This document shows, piece by piece, positions 1-6,004 of a stretch of DNA of 17,836 bases; positions within the stretch are counted from its first letter, which is position 1, and each line of letters starts with the position of its first letter. The DNA comes from CAZCQP01 sp964500895 (GTDB lineage Bacteria > Bacillota > Clostridia > Lachnospirales > JAISER01): contig CAZCQP010000051.1 of assembly GCA_964500895.1 (NCBI GenBank), forward strand, positions 1-17,836, in the 5' to 3' direction. The position numbers were made by a program, and so were the translations under genes. The notes under the pieces are model-generated. The model saw only the letters and a program-made list of their open reading frames with translations, searched no databases and was not told where the DNA came from.

Positions 1-15
1 AAACAGCAAAAATGA

Positions 16-50
16 GCAAGCCCTTTTGCTTTTCATCCTTGCGTTTTTTT
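16..50 (+). terminator. Possible terminator of a gene left of the window
   Basis: GCAAG at 16-20 can pair with CTTGC at 38-42 and is followed by seven T residues at 44-50. An alternative short stem is AGCAA at 15-19 with TTGCT at 26-30. Both stems are only 5 bp and the first has a long loop, so this is a weak call, made mainly because of the T run. Confidence 0.3.
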
Positions 51-95
51 CAAAAATTGGCGCACAAGCTGGTTTATGGAAATAAAACTTCTAAA

Positions 96-124
96 TTGCG
101 TGTTTAATTTCTGATTTTTATATA
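96..124 (+). promoter_or_regulatory. Candidate sigma-A promoter for the DUF378 gene
   Basis: TTGCGT at 96-101 is separated by 17 bp from TATATA at 119-124, which would give a leader of about 100 nt before the DUF378 start. The surrounding DNA is very AT-rich, so chance matches are likely. A 16-bp palindrome follows at 155-170 inside the predicted leader. Confidence 0.35.
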
Positions 125-154
125 AATCGGTATGAAAATAATTTTTTCAGTGCA

Positions 155-170
155 TAATATAGCTATATTA
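155..170. repeat. Perfect 16-bp palindrome upstream of the DUF378 gene
   Basis: TAATATAGCTATATTA reads identically on both strands and lies 62 bp before the DUF378 start codon, downstream of the candidate promoter. It could be an operator for a dimeric regulator. It is AT-rich, so chance cannot be excluded. Confidence 0.4.
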
Positions 171-232
171 AACGTCAGTGTCTGAAGGCGTTTCATATTC
201 CACGGAAAAAATTATTAAGGAGGCACGCAACA

Positions 233-463
233 ATGAATTTAAAACCCTTCAATTGGACTGCACTCACACTTGTTATTATTGGCGCCATCAACTGGGGGCT
301 GATTGGTTTTTTCAAATTTGACCTGGTGGCAACCCTTTTCGGCGGCATGGAATCTTGGTTAAGTAGAATTATCTATGCGCTGGTGGGTATTTCCGGTTTA
401 TATTGCTTGTCGCTGTATAACAGAATTGACCAAGACGTAGACGTTACAAATAGAGAAATCTAA
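233..463 (+). CDS. DUF378 family small membrane protein (YuzA-like)
   Basis: This is a 76-residue protein with two hydrophobic segments, at roughly residues 8-28 (containing an INWGL motif) and 44-62. It ends in a short charged tail. The family (DUF378, YuzA in Bacillus subtilis) is defined by this size, the two membrane helices and the NWGL-type motif in the first helix; its biochemical role is unknown. The ATG is preceded by AAGGAGG at 217-223 with a 9-nt spacing, so the start is secure. The gene appears monocistronic, because a good terminator follows at 482-523 and the next gene has its own promoter. A palindrome at 155-170 may be relevant to its regulation. Confidence 0.85.
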   Translation: MNLKPFNWTALTLVIIGAINWGLIGFFKFDLVATLFGGMESWLSRIIYALVGISGLYCLSLYNRIDQDVDVTNREI

Positions 464-481
464 AGCAAAAAAGAAACATTT

Positions 482-523
482 AAAAATCAAAGGACAAACA
501 ACAGTTGCCTTTGATTTTTTTTT
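482..523 (+). terminator. Rho-independent terminator after the DUF378 gene
   Basis: AAAAATCAAAGG at 482-493 pairs with CCTTTGATTTTT at 508-519, with a 14-nt loop. The T run extends from 515 to 523. The descending arm also contains the -35 element of the following mutY promoter. Confidence 0.8.
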
Positions 524-539
524 GTGCTTCTGTTATAAT
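511..539 (+). promoter_or_regulatory. Sigma-A promoter for mutY and the hydrogenase-like cluster
   Basis: TTGATT at 511-516 and a perfect TATAAT at 534-539 are separated by exactly 17 bp. Transcription would start near 546, giving a leader of under 20 nt before the TTG start of mutY. The -35 box lies inside the terminator of the upstream gene. No other good promoter was seen before the five genes downstream of mutY, so this one may serve all six. Confidence 0.75.
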
Positions 540-563
540 GGTAGAAATGACAGGAGGAACCCA

Positions 564-1631
564 TTGACTTACGCAAATATTACGCCTGAACAAGCGGCTT
601 CTCTGACGGCAACCGTTATTGGATGGTATATGGCAAATAAACGCCCCCTTCCATGGCGCAACTCCGTAGACCCTTATTTTATATGGATTAGCGAAATTAT
701 GGCCCAGCAAACCCAAATTGCCACCTTGCTGCCTTATTATGAACGCTTTATCCAGCTTTTTCCTCACGTGGAAGCATTGGCGCAAGCTGAAAGCCAAACT
801 GTTTTAAAAGCCTGGGAAGGCTTGGGCTACTACTCTCGGGCGCACAACCTGCATAAAACTGCCGGAATCATAATAGAAAAATACAGCGGTGTGTTTCCTC
901 AAACAGAAAAAGAACTGAAAGCGCTGCCTGGCATTGGAGATTATACAGCGGGTGCCATATTAAGCATATGTTTTGGGCAAAAGGCCCCTGCGGTAGACGG
1001 CAATGTGCTGCGGTTGTTTGCCCGGTTGTTAGCCAATGAAGCAGACATAGGCATTCAAAAGACAAAAAATGCATTAAAGGCTTTTTTACAAACCATCATG
1101 CCGGAGGAAAATACCGGTGCTTTCACCCAAGGCCTTATGGAATTGGGCGCACTGGTATGCACCCCTAAAAACCCAGATTGCACCCATTGCCCCTTGGCTT
1201 CCATGTGCCAGGCCAGGGCAACAGGGCGGGTAGGGGAGTTGCCCGTTAAGGCACCGAAGCGCCCCCAAAAACATATGCCTGTCACGGTACTGCTTATTGA
1301 AAACCCACTGGGGCAAGTGCTCATGGCTAAACGTACAGAACGGCTACTCCACGGGATGTGGACGTTCTACCAACAAGAAGCAGACTGGGGAACAGAAGAA
1401 ATTATTGAGCATTTGTCCGAATTAGGCTTTACAGGGGAAGCGCCCGTGCCTGCCGGAAGTGCACGGCACATCTTTACCCATCTTGTATGGCACATGGAAG
1501 CCTATATGTGCCGTATAGCCCAAACCCAGCCGCCAAAAGGTTATGCCTTTATAGATAAACAGGCGCTAAGCGCCTTGGCCATACCCTCGGCCCACAGTTG
1601 TTTTTTAAACACTTTAACCAGTAAGGAGTAA
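564..1631 (+). CDS. mutY: Adenine DNA glycosylase MutY
   Basis: MutY removes adenine mispaired with 8-oxoguanine in base excision repair. With the start chosen here the protein has 355 residues, normal for the family. Visible features are the catalytic glutamate in SEIMAQQTQ (E44), the helix-hairpin-helix LPGIGDYTAG at 121-130, and the catalytic aspartate in VDGNVLR (D145). The iron-sulfur cluster loop is C199-x6-C206-x2-C209-x5-C215. A C-terminal NUDIX-like 8-oxoG recognition domain starts near residue 235 and contains FTH where many MutYs have FSH. The start is TTG at 564, with AGGAGG at 552-557 (6-nt spacing). An in-frame TTG at 522 lies upstream of the promoter -10 box, so it cannot be used from that promoter. 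The stop codon is 5 bp before the next gene, whose ribosome binding site lies in the mutY 3' end, so the genes are probably co-transcribed. Confidence 0.95.
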   Translation: MTYANITPEQAASLTATVIGWYMANKRPLPWRNSVDPYFIWISEIMAQQTQIATLLPYYERFIQLFPHVEALAQAESQTVLKAWEGLGYYSRAHNLHKTAGIIIEKYSGVFPQTEKELKALPGIGDYTAGAILSICFGQKAPAVDGNVLRLFARLLANEADIGIQKTKNALKAFLQTIMPEENTGAFTQGLMELGALVCTPKNPDCTHCPLASMCQARATGRVGELPVKAPKRPQKHMPVTVLLIENPLGQVLMAKRTERLLHGMWTFYQQEADWGTEEIIEHLSELGFTGEAPVPAGSARHIFTHLVWHMEAYMCRIAQTQPPKGYAFIDKQALSALAIPSAHSCFLNTLTSKE

Positions 1632-1636
1632 GAAAC

Positions 1637-1978
1637 ATGACACTCAACCAAGTTTCAGAGATTTTAAATGCCCAGGTGCTGGCCTGCAAGCCAAATTTAG
1701 AGCAGGTTGTTTGCACCGCCTGTGGTGCAGACCTGATGAGCGACGTGCTGGCCTTTTCTAAGGAAAAAACGTTGCTGCTCACCGGGCTTATTAACCCTCA
1801 AGTGATTCGCACTGCGGAAATGATGGACATTCATGCCATTGTTTTTGTCCGTGGAAAGTCCCCTACACCGGAAATGTTGGAATTGGCAGAGGAACAGGGT
1901 ATTGTCATCTTAACCACCACATACCCCATGTTTATCGCCTGTGGCATGTTGTACAATCAGGGGTTGGGGGTGTCTTAA
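1637..1978 (+). CDS. DRTGG domain protein, first of two in the cluster
   Basis: This 113-residue protein consists essentially of one DRTGG-type domain (PF07085-like). That domain is found in phosphotransacetylase N-termini, in some CBS-domain regulators, and as stand-alone small proteins near clostridial [FeFe]-hydrogenase genes. Recognisable parts are the ADLMSDVLAF segment near residues 31-40 and the C-terminal GIVILTTTYPMF stretch. The literal DRTGG string is absent. A CTAC pair (C26 and C29) sits just before the conserved segment and might bind metal or respond to redox; that is inference. Translation starts at ATG after AAGGAG at 1623-1628 (8-nt spacing), which overlaps the mutY stop region. 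The next gene begins 3 bp after its stop. It is a paralogue of the protein encoded at 3776-4111. Its molecular function is unknown. Confidence 0.8.
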   Translation: MTLNQVSEILNAQVLACKPNLEQVVCTACGADLMSDVLAFSKEKTLLLTGLINPQVIRTAEMMDIHAIVFVRGKSPTPEMLELAEEQGIVILTTTYPMFIACGMLYNQGLGVS

Positions 1979-1981
1979 GCC

Positions 1982-2395
1982 ATGCATTTGCACTACGATG
2001 TGCAAGACGGCGACTTTATGCGGGCCGGGGAAGCCTCCAGCGACTTAAAGTCTGTGCTCAAGCAGCTCGGGCTGCCCTCCGCCATCATTAGGAAAATTGC
2101 CATCGCCATGTATGAAGCAGAGATTAACATGGTGATTCATGCCAATGGCGGTGTCATTGAAGTGGATATTTTGCCAGAACAGGTTAAAATTGTGTTAAAG
2201 GATAGAGGCCCTGGCATTCCAGACATTAACAAAGCCATGGAAGAAGGTTTCTCCACAGCATCGGACAAAGTGCGGGGGCTTGGGTTTGGCGCAGGTATGG
2301 GGCTGCCAAATATGAAACGCAACAGTGATTTTTTAAATGTAACAACAGAAATAGGGGTAGGTACCACAGTAGAAATCGTCGTTCATTTGGTTTAA
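1982..2395 (+). CDS. RsbW/SpoIIAB-like ATP-binding protein (anti-sigma/serine kinase type)
   Basis: This 137-residue protein is a single GHKL/HATPase_c_2 ATP-binding domain. The N box is EAEINMVIHA (E45, N49, H53). The G1 box is DRGPGI (D74-I79) and the glycine-rich lid is GFGAGMGLPN at 101-110. A GVGT segment at 125-128 closes the fold. There is no dimerisation/phosphoacceptor domain and no membrane segment, which fits cytoplasmic anti-sigma factor/serine kinases such as RsbW and SpoIIAB rather than a two-component sensor kinase. No sigma factor or STAS anti-anti-sigma gene is adjacent, so its target is not evident. Genes of this type recur beside DRTGG proteins in clostridial hydrogenase loci. 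The start is ATG 3 bp after the preceding stop with no strong ribosome binding site, suggesting translational coupling. Confidence 0.85.
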   Translation: MHLHYDVQDGDFMRAGEASSDLKSVLKQLGLPSAIIRKIAIAMYEAEINMVIHANGGVIEVDILPEQVKIVLKDRGPGIPDINKAMEEGFSTASDKVRGLGFGAGMGLPNMKRNSDFLNVTTEIGVGTTVEIVVHLV

Positions 2396-2422
2396 CCATT
2401 TTCATAATGAGAAGGGATATTC

Positions 2423-3763
2423 ATGAACCACATGTATTCTGTAGAGCTAGATGAAAAGCTGTGCGTGGGGTGTACAGCATGTATTAAACGCTGTCCGACA
2501 GAAGCCATTCGGGTGCGGAACGGCCGTGCAGTGATTCTTGGGGAAAAATGTATAGACTGCGGCCTTTGCATTAAAGTGTGTACCCATAAGGCAAAAAAAG
2601 CGTGTACCCTAAAGTTAAGCACCATCGAAAACTATAAATACAAAGTTGCCATTCCTGCACCATCCCTCTATGCACAGTTTGACGGCATTACCGATGTAAA
2701 TTTAATTTTAACAGCCTTAAAACATCTTGGTTTTGACGATGTTTTTGAGGTGTCTTTTGCTGCCCAAGCAGTAACCGCCTATACCAATGCCCACCTGGAC
2801 GACCCAAAATTAAAAAAACCCGCCATTTCTTCTGCCTGCCCTGCTGTGGTGCGGCTGATTAGTATGCGTTTTCCTTCCCTTATTGGTAATGTACAGCCGG
2901 TGATTGCCCCTGTAGAAGCTGCTGCGGTTGCGGCCAAAAATTACTTGCTGGGAAAAGGACTGCGCCGTGAGGAGTTTGGCATTTTCTTTATTAGCCCTTG
3001 TGCTGCCAAGCATACATATGCCATCGACCCTTTGGGCATAAAAAAGACAGAGCTGGACGGCGTCATTTCCATGGCCGAAATTCATTTGGCCATGTTCCAT
3101 GAAATTCGCAACGTGAAGCAGCCAGAAGAATTGATGATGTGCGACACCCATGGGGTGGACTGGGCACTGCCTGGTGGTGAAAGCCGAGGTGTGCCTTCCG
3201 ACAAGGTGATTGCAGTAGACGGTGTTGAAAATGTGATACAAGTGTTGGAAGAGCTTGAAGACGGCTTGCTGGAGGACGTGGAATTTGTGGAAGCCCTGGC
3301 CTGCACAGGCGGCTGTGTGGGTGGGCCCTTAACGGTGACCAACAGCTTTGTGGCCAAAGGCAGGATGCGTTTGGTTCAAAAAGCCATGGCACTGATGCCA
3401 GAGCATAAAAAAAGGGCTTTGCTTTTTGATTTTAAAGATGTGGACTTTACCATGTCTAAATCCTTGGCATCCATTCCATCTTTGTTGCTGGACGGCGACA
3501 TGTCCACCGCCATTAAAATGGCAGAGCAGTCCCGGCGTATTCGGGAAGACTTGCCCGGCATCGACTGTGGCTCTTGTGGTGCGCCCACCTGTAAAGCGCT
3601 GGCAGAAGACATTGTCCGTGGCCAGGCCCACATTGAAGATTGTATTTTTATGCTAAGGGAAAAAGTGCGGGTACTGGCGCAAGACATGGTAAATCTATCT
3701 GCAAAAATTCCGCAAACCATTCGTAACGATCAGGCAATACGTGAGCAAACAGACCAATTATAA
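2423..3763 (+). CDS. [FeFe]-hydrogenase-like iron-sulfur protein, putative sensory type (group C/D-like)
   Basis: This 446-residue protein begins with a bacterial-type 2[4Fe-4S] ferredoxin domain (C14, C17, C20, C24 and C43, C46, C49, C53). The H-cluster domain follows, with L1 SSACP (C139), L2 SPCAAKH (C193) and L3 ACTGGCVGG (C294, C298). All four H-cluster cysteines are therefore present. A C-terminal four-cysteine motif (C382, C385, C390, C407) matches the PF04060-type FeS domain. Compared with catalytic hydrogenases, the proton-relay cysteine next to C139 is Ala138, the Met before the L2 Pro-Cys is Ser191, and the Glu six residues after the L2 cysteine is Tyr199. Such changes occur in the putative sensory groups C and D. 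No PAS domain is visible, and a PF04060-type tail favours group D. The start is ATG after GAAGGGA at 2411-2417; a second in-frame ATG lies three codons in. Neighbouring regulator-type genes suggest signalling, not bulk hydrogen metabolism. Confidence 0.88.
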   Translation: MNHMYSVELDEKLCVGCTACIKRCPTEAIRVRNGRAVILGEKCIDCGLCIKVCTHKAKKACTLKLSTIENYKYKVAIPAPSLYAQFDGITDVNLILTALKHLGFDDVFEVSFAAQAVTAYTNAHLDDPKLKKPAISSACPAVVRLISMRFPSLIGNVQPVIAPVEAAAVAAKNYLLGKGLRREEFGIFFISPCAAKHTYAIDPLGIKKTELDGVISMAEIHLAMFHEIRNVKQPEELMMCDTHGVDWALPGGESRGVPSDKVIAVDGVENVIQVLEELEDGLLEDVEFVEALACTGGCVGGPLTVTNSFVAKGRMRLVQKAMALMPEHKKRALLFDFKDVDFTMSKSLASIPSLLLDGDMSTAIKMAEQSRRIREDLPGIDCGSCGAPTCKALAEDIVRGQAHIEDCIFMLREKVRVLAQDMVNLSAKIPQTIRNDQAIREQTDQL

Positions 3764-3775
3764 GGGGTTAAGCAT

Positions 3776-4111
3776 ATGACCGTATTGGAACTGTTACAGA
3801 ACGAACATTTTACCACGCTAACTGGGGAAGTTGGGCTTTTAAACCCAATAACCGGGGTCTATGCGGGGGATTTATTAAGCTGGGTGATGGGAAAAGCCAA
3901 AGAAGGGGACGCTTGGATTACCATTCAAGGCCACCTAAACGTTGTAGCCGTGGCCACCTTAGTGGGTGTAGGATGTATGATTGCAGCGGAAGATGCTCCC
4001 GTGGAACCCGAAACCATCACCAAAGCCATTACCCAGGACGTGCCCATTTTAGCTACATCACTCACCACCTATGAAACCTGTAAGCTTTTGGCGGAATTGG
4101 GAGGATGGTGA
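3776..4111 (+). CDS. DRTGG domain protein, second of two in the cluster
   Basis: This 111-residue stand-alone DRTGG-type domain protein is a paralogue of the one encoded at 1637-1978. Recognisable parts are GVYAGDLLSWVMGKA (about residues 27-41), GHLNVVAVA (52-60) and the C-terminal VPILATSLTTYETCKLL, which aligns with the equivalent stretch of the first copy. The CxxC pair of the first copy is missing, so the two are probably not interchangeable. The ATG follows AAGGGG at 3762-3767 (8-nt spacing), which overlaps the hydrogenase-like gene's stop codon. The downstream PHP gene is in the same reading frame, separated only by the TGA stop and two codons. The function is unknown; in the family, small DRTGG proteins accompany clostridial hydrogenase operons. 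Confidence 0.8.
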   Translation: MTVLELLQNEHFTTLTGEVGLLNPITGVYAGDLLSWVMGKAKEGDAWITIQGHLNVVAVATLVGVGCMIAAEDAPVEPETITKAITQDVPILATSLTTYETCKLLAELGGW

Positions 4112-4117
4112 GTTGCT

Positions 4118-4843
4118 TTGGTGGATGTGTATTACGATTTACATATACACACGGCACTGTCACCTTGCGGCCATGAGGACATGACCCCCAATAACATTGT
4201 GAATATGTGCTTGTTAAATGGCTTGGACGTGATTGCCATTACCGACCACAACACCTGCGGAAACGCCGGGGCTGTGATGGAGGTGGCCAAAGACACAGAC
4301 CTGCTGGTGATTCCCGGTATGGAAGTGGAAACCGCCGAGGAAGTGCATGTGGTGTGCCTTTTTGCCACGTTGCCTCAAGCAGAAGCCTTTGAAGAACAGC
4401 TGGCCAAAACCCGGCCCAAAGTACCAAACAAGCCGGGTATTTTTGGTACCCAGCTTTATTTGGATGCAGAGGATAATGTAACAGGGGAATGCCAACAGCT
4501 GCTTTTAATGGCCAATGGCATGGGCCTGTATGCGCTTGTGCCCATGGTGGCTGCCTTTGGCGGTGTGGCCATTCCAGCCCACATCGACCGCCCATCCAAC
4601 AGCATCATGTCCAACTTGGGTTCTATGCCGCCGGACTTGGGCGTGTCTGTGGTAGAATTTTCCCGCTATTCAGACCCTAAAACATATTTGGAAGCCAATA
4701 AACGTCTGTTTTCCAAAGAATACCCTTATATTTCTTCATCCGATGCCCATGATTTGGGCACCATTGCCGAACGCATCCATTGTTTGTGCTTTGAGCAAAA
4801 GCCCACAGCCGAGGCTGTGATTGATAAGCTTAGAACCCTGTAA
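4118..4843 (+). CDS. PHP domain metal-dependent phosphoesterase
   Basis: This 241-residue protein is a single PHP domain with a near-complete metal-binding set: DLHIHT (H9, H11), TDHN (D43, H44), PGMEVE (E69, E71), H77, PAHIDRP (H155) and SSDAHD (D209, H211). This set fits an active tri-metal phosphoesterase of the family that includes nucleoside 3',5'-bisphosphate and oligoribonucleotide hydrolases; the actual substrate cannot be read from the sequence. The start is TTG at 4118 or GTG at 4121. A weak GGTGA at 4107-4111 sits 6 or 9 nt upstream of these, and GGGAGG at 4099-4104 is 13-16 nt away. Re-initiation after the preceding gene's stop is likely. It is the last gene of the cluster and ends 2 bp from the convergent GNAT gene with no terminator between them. 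Confidence 0.88.
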   Translation: MVDVYYDLHIHTALSPCGHEDMTPNNIVNMCLLNGLDVIAITDHNTCGNAGAVMEVAKDTDLLVIPGMEVETAEEVHVVCLFATLPQAEAFEEQLAKTRPKVPNKPGIFGTQLYLDAEDNVTGECQQLLLMANGMGLYALVPMVAAFGGVAIPAHIDRPSNSIMSNLGSMPPDLGVSVVEFSRYSDPKTYLEANKRLFSKEYPYISSSDAHDLGTIAERIHCLCFEQKPTAEAVIDKLRTL

Positions 4844-4845
4844 AC

Positions 4846-5373
4846 CTACATTCTTTTATTCTCAATCCAAAACCGTTTAATGATGATGCCCTCTTCAACC
4901 CCTTTTGAATCAAAAACACCACCGTTGTGCAAAATAATCTTTTCTGAAGCAATGTTATCGTCATTGCAGGTGATGCGCACCCGGTTTATGCCAAGCTGCC
5001 GGGCTTCCGTTAAGGCCAGCTGCAAAATGCGCTTGCCATAACCTTTTTGCCGATATATAGGGCAAATGCCATAACCAATATGGCCGCCATATTCCATCAG
5101 GTACGTATTCAGCTTGTGCCGGATGTTTACGGCACCAACCACTTTGCCGTCGCTGCGTATGAGCCAAAAGGTGCTGCAACTCACTTGCCCTGCCGGAAGG
5201 CTGACACCTTTGCGTAAGTTTTCCAGGTTGGTTAACAGTTTGTCAAAAGGGTGGTAATCCAGCTTGAGCACCCAGGGCACAAAGTTTTCCCCTGTTTGCG
5301 CCCAAACCTGTACCATATCTATATATTGTGTCTGGTAAACCCCAGAAGGCTTAGATAAAAACAAATGATACAT
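4846..5373 (-). CDS. GNAT family N-acetyltransferase (COG3981-like)
   Basis: This 175-residue predicted acetyltransferase would transfer an acetyl group from acetyl-CoA to an unknown small molecule or protein. The acetyl-CoA binding motif is GYGICPIYRQKGYGKRIL, with the diagnostic RQKGYG. It is followed by the typical second half, including CNDDNIASEKIILHNGG, where a loop precedes the last strands. The start at 5373 is chosen because a strong promoter with its -10 box at 5408-5413 lies downstream of the longer in-frame start at 5436. CAGGAG also lies about 11-12 nt before the ATG at 5373. The gene is monocistronic and convergent with the PHP gene. No terminator is visible in the 2 bp between them, so transcripts from the two sides probably overlap. 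Confidence 0.85.
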   Translation of the reverse strand: MYHLFLSKPSGVYQTQYIDMVQVWAQTGENFVPWVLKLDYHPFDKLLTNLENLRKGVSLPAGQVSCSTFWLIRSDGKVVGAVNIRHKLNTYLMEYGGHIGYGICPIYRQKGYGKRILQLALTEARQLGINRVRITCNDDNIASEKIILHNGGVFDSKGVEEGIIIKRFWIENKRM

Positions 5374-5407
5374 GATGAAAAGGTTCTCCTGTCTGTAGGA
5401 TAGACCC

Positions 5408-5436
5408 ATTATAGCAATTCTGCATGAACGGCGCAA
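5408..5436 (-). promoter_or_regulatory. Sigma-A promoter for the GNAT gene
   Basis: On the minus strand TTGCGC (5431-5436) and a perfect TATAAT (5408-5413) are 17 bp apart. Transcription would start near 5401, about 28 nt before the chosen GNAT start codon. It diverges from the promoter at 5498-5526. Confidence 0.75.
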
Positions 5437-5497
5437 TATCCTGGAATATAAATGAAAAATTTCAAGATTATTTGTAAAAAATGAAAGGCATTCACTA

Positions 5498-5526
5498 TAG
5501 GCATAATTTCTCTTTTATGGTATAAT
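5498..5526 (+). promoter_or_regulatory. Extended -10 promoter for the 5557-8939 gene group
   Basis: A perfect TATAAT at 5521-5526 is preceded by TG at 5518-5519 (TGG before the hexamer), the extended -10 arrangement. A weak -35, TAGGCA at 5498-5503, lies 17 bp upstream. The start codon of the first gene is about 24 nt downstream of the predicted start point. Confidence 0.75.
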
Positions 5527-5556
5527 ACTGGCAAATATGAAAAGGAGTGGAGTTCC

Positions 5557-5967
5557 ATGTCAGTAGTAATTGAAGGCTTGCGCCTGGAATCAGATAATAC
5601 ATTAAGCTTTGGCAACTACAGCACCCGGGAAAAGCAAAAAGTAGATGGCTTTGAAGTGGGCGGTGATGTATATAAAGTAAAAACCCATGACGGCATTACA
5701 CGGTTGGAAAAAAACGCCATGTTGTTGTTTGAATCTGTGCCCGGCAGCGCCGTGCATCATTTTAAAATGAATGAAAAGGCGGTGGCTTTTGCCATTTCCG
5801 GGTTTGAAGATACACAAATTACTTTGGAATTAGAACCAGAAACCGAATATAAAATTCTCATTGACCAAGTGAATGTGGGAAGCATGAAGTCCCATTTTTC
5901 CGGCAAGGTAAATTTCAGCATAGAGCTGAAAGATGCATTGCAAAACGTAGTGGTTGAAAAAGTTTAA
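5557..5967 (+). CDS. Conserved small clostridial protein of unknown function
   Basis: This 136-residue acidic protein has no signal peptide and no membrane segment. The composition and alternating pattern suggest an all-beta fold, with stretches such as DVYKVKTHDGITRLEKNAML, SVPGSAVHHF and ITLELEPETEYKILIDQ. I recognise the pattern as one widespread in Lachnospiraceae-type clostridia, where it is sometimes labelled endosialidase. Nothing here resembles a glycosidase catalytic domain, so I do not transfer that label. The start is supported by AAAGGAG at 5541-5547 (9-nt spacing) and an extended -10 promoter upstream. radA starts 37 bp after the stop, so the two are probably co-transcribed. A small palindrome, TTAATC-GTT-GATTAA at 5964-5978, overlaps the stop codon. 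Confidence 0.75.
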   Translation: MSVVIEGLRLESDNTLSFGNYSTREKQKVDGFEVGGDVYKVKTHDGITRLEKNAMLLFESVPGSAVHHFKMNEKAVAFAISGFEDTQITLELEPETEYKILIDQVNVGSMKSHFSGKVNFSIELKDALQNVVVEKV

Positions 5968-6004
5968 TCGTTGATTAAGGCATTAATAAAGAAAGGCTGT
6001 AACC

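Noticed and set aside
522..563. Longer MutY N-terminus starting at TTG 522
   Set aside because: It lies upstream of the promoter -10 box, lacks a ribosome binding site and gives an atypical cysteine-rich extension; TTG at 564 has AGGAGG 6 nt upstream.
2810..3392. Open frames antisense to the hydrogenase-like gene
   Set aside because: They have low-complexity or unnatural composition, no ribosome binding sites and no recognisable family; they are shadows of the real gene.
4804..4819. Perfect inverted repeat CACAGCC-GA-GGCTGTG at the end of the PHP gene
   Set aside because: The loop would be only 2 nt (4 nt with one pair opened), no T run follows, and the sequence is coding; it is not a terminator.
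5374..5436. Longer GNAT N-terminus starting at 5436 or 5409
   Set aside because: The frame from 5436 overlaps the promoter elements at 5408-5436, and both extensions lack a ribosome binding site.
5964..5978. Palindrome TTAATC-GTT-GATTAA at the stop of the small unknown gene
   Set aside because: The arms are short and AT-rich with no T tract; too little to assign a role.
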